From contig JAFTOD010000001.1 in the NCBI GenBank assembly GCA_017451525.1, forward strand, positions 372,001 to 436,000: a stretch of DNA of 64,000 nt. The letters are read 5' to 3'. The notes beneath the pieces are model-generated. The model did no database searches. It was not told where the DNA came from and worked only from the letters and a program-made list of their open reading frames with translations. The position numbers were made by a program, and so were the translations under genes. This DNA is from Paludibacteraceae bacterium. GTDB lineage: Bacteria; Bacteroidota; Bacteroidia; Bacteroidales; Paludibacteraceae. The number at the start of each line of letters is the position of its first letter. The stretch's first letter is position 1. Shown here piece by piece: positions 63,098 to 64,000 of this stretch.

Positions 63098-64000
63098 CTA
63101 TACATTGGTTAATTCGCCACAAAGCGATACTGATAACATCTTTTTCACTTTAACTAAATCCTCACCATATTCACCCAAGACGTGCATCATCTTGGTTAGC
63201 AAAGCCTCTGTTGTGATATCATATCCCGAAATCACACCTGCTTTTAGCAAATTGAGACTTACTGCATATTGCCCCATACTGACAGATCCCGTATTGCATT
63301 GGGTCTTATTCACAATCACCACGCCACGCTCTACCGCAGCACGCAAACGTTCATATAACCATTCATGCGAAGGAGCATTACCCGCACCAAAGGTCTCCAA
63401 GACTACACCACGCAAATCTGGGATATTGAGCACCGCAGCTACCACCTCTTCGGTAATACCCGGGAATAGTTTGAGTATCGCTACTCGTGTATCAAAACGA
63501 TTGAACACATGCAACGGACGAGCAATATTGCCTATCGGACGAATCTGTTGGCGGTCATAAGTAATATGTACGCCCGCACGCGCGAGCGCGGGATAATTAT
63601 AGGAGTTGAATGCAGAAAAATGCTCAGCATTGCGTTTGGTAGCACGATTACCACGATATAATTCTCCATCCATATACAACGCCACCTCTGGCACAATGGC
63701 ATTACCATCTGTATCGTATGCCGCAGCTATCTCAATAGCGGTCAAGATATTCTCTTTCGCATCCGAACGCAAAACTCCTACAGGCAACTGACTACCTGTA
63801 AAAACAATCGGCTTGCACAAGTTATCGAACATAAAACTCAATGCCGATGCTGAATAAGCCATCGTATCAGTACCATGAAGTATTACAAAACCATCATATA
63901 CATCATAGTTCTCCTGTACCACACACGCCATTTGTCGCCAGTTATCAGGATTTAAGTCTGAAGAATCCAGCAATGGCTCAAATGGAATCATTTCTACTTG
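63098..64000 (-). CDS. ansA: Type I asparaginase, partial
   Basis: The gene enters from beyond the right edge; the N-terminus (including the first catalytic Thr) is missing. The remaining 300 residues show VILHGTDTMAYSASALSFM with the second Thr-Asp catalytic pair, PIVFTGSQLPVG, RSDAKENI and VVLETFGAGNAPS, the pattern of cytoplasmic L-asparaginase I, here converting asparagine to aspartate and ammonia. The end ...CGELTNV is typical. The ATG visible at 63991 is internal. Confidence 0.95.
   Translation of the reverse strand, partial: QVEMIPFEPLLDSSDLNPDNWRQMACVVQENYDVYDGFVILHGTDTMAYSASALSFMFDNLCKPIVFTGSQLPVGVLRSDAKENILTAIEIAAAYDTDGNAIVPEVALYMDGELYRGNRATKRNAEHFSAFNSYNYPALARAGVHITYDRQQIRPIGNIARPLHVFNRFDTRVAILKLFPGITEEVVAAVLNIPDLRGVVLETFGAGNAPSHEWLYERLRAAVERGVVIVNKTQCNTGSVSMGQYAVSLNLLKAGVISGYDITTEALLTKMMHVLGEYGEDLVKVKKMLSVSLCGELTNV

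Overview
The window reads as a chromosomal segment of a Bacteroidales bacterium (phylum Bacteroidota). The grounds are: promoters with a TAnnTTTG -7 box and a TTTG or CTTG -33 box about 20 bp upstream; almost no Shine-Dalgarno sequences except a perfect one before rpsU; a SusC/SusD pair; type IX secretion (T9SS) sorting domains; a single-chain glycyl-tRNA synthetase; and many Bacteroidota-specific families (DUF4294, TonB C-terminal proteins, OmpA-less beta-barrel receptors). No rRNA, insertion sequence, integrase, phage gene or CRISPR array is visible. Genus cannot be fixed from the sequence alone.

Layout. 1-6121: partial M28 peptidase, prs, a surface-glycan cluster (FemAB/GNAT-like protein, GT4 glycosyltransferase, flippase) and a TonB protein. 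6141-13018: recG, then a secreted three-gene operon ending in a caspase-like lipoprotein and preceded by a long structured leader RNA, then a DUF1016 nuclease. 13331-22602: a TonB-receptor-like barrel, tRNA-Leu(CAA) plus rpsU, yqeY, a NhaD-like antiporter, lepA and glyS. 22683-29545: MATE exporter, tRNA-Ser, panD-tgt-lptF/G, glucan phosphorylase. 29546-32294: a 1.2-kb gene-free stretch full of hairpins, a second copy of the leader RNA, and two secreted proteins. 32556-38395: split chromate transporter, udk, nucleosidase-like gene, initiator tRNA, a DUF4294 gene, secG, topB. 38430-48872: Wzc/Wza, a SufT-like gene, lpxH, mazG, a lipoprotein, tRNA-Leu(UAG), M16 and M6 peptidases. 49051-64000: SusC-SusD-Ig lipoprotein operon, serS, rplU-rpmA, ftsK-lolA-like, a short RNA, tRNA-Asp, pepD and partial ansA.

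Most genes are housekeeping and supported by recognisable family motifs. The accessory interest lies in the non-coding DNA. (1) Two homologous leader RNAs (11398-11740 minus, 30457-30710 plus) share a conserved box and a covarying basal helix; both end in terminator-like hairpins directly before secreted-protein genes that show no promoter of their own. (2) A duplicated, covarying three-stem RNA element sits once before tRNA-Leu and once before rpsU. (3) Intergenic gaps repeatedly hold short direct-repeat arrays of unrelated sequence but fixed period (11 bp at six loci, 10 bp at three, 20-21 bp at two). (4) Heptamer and mini-hairpin repeats have entered coding genes in frame (M28 peptidase, RecG, M16 peptidase, DUF1016). 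These are read directly from the sequence; their function is inference.
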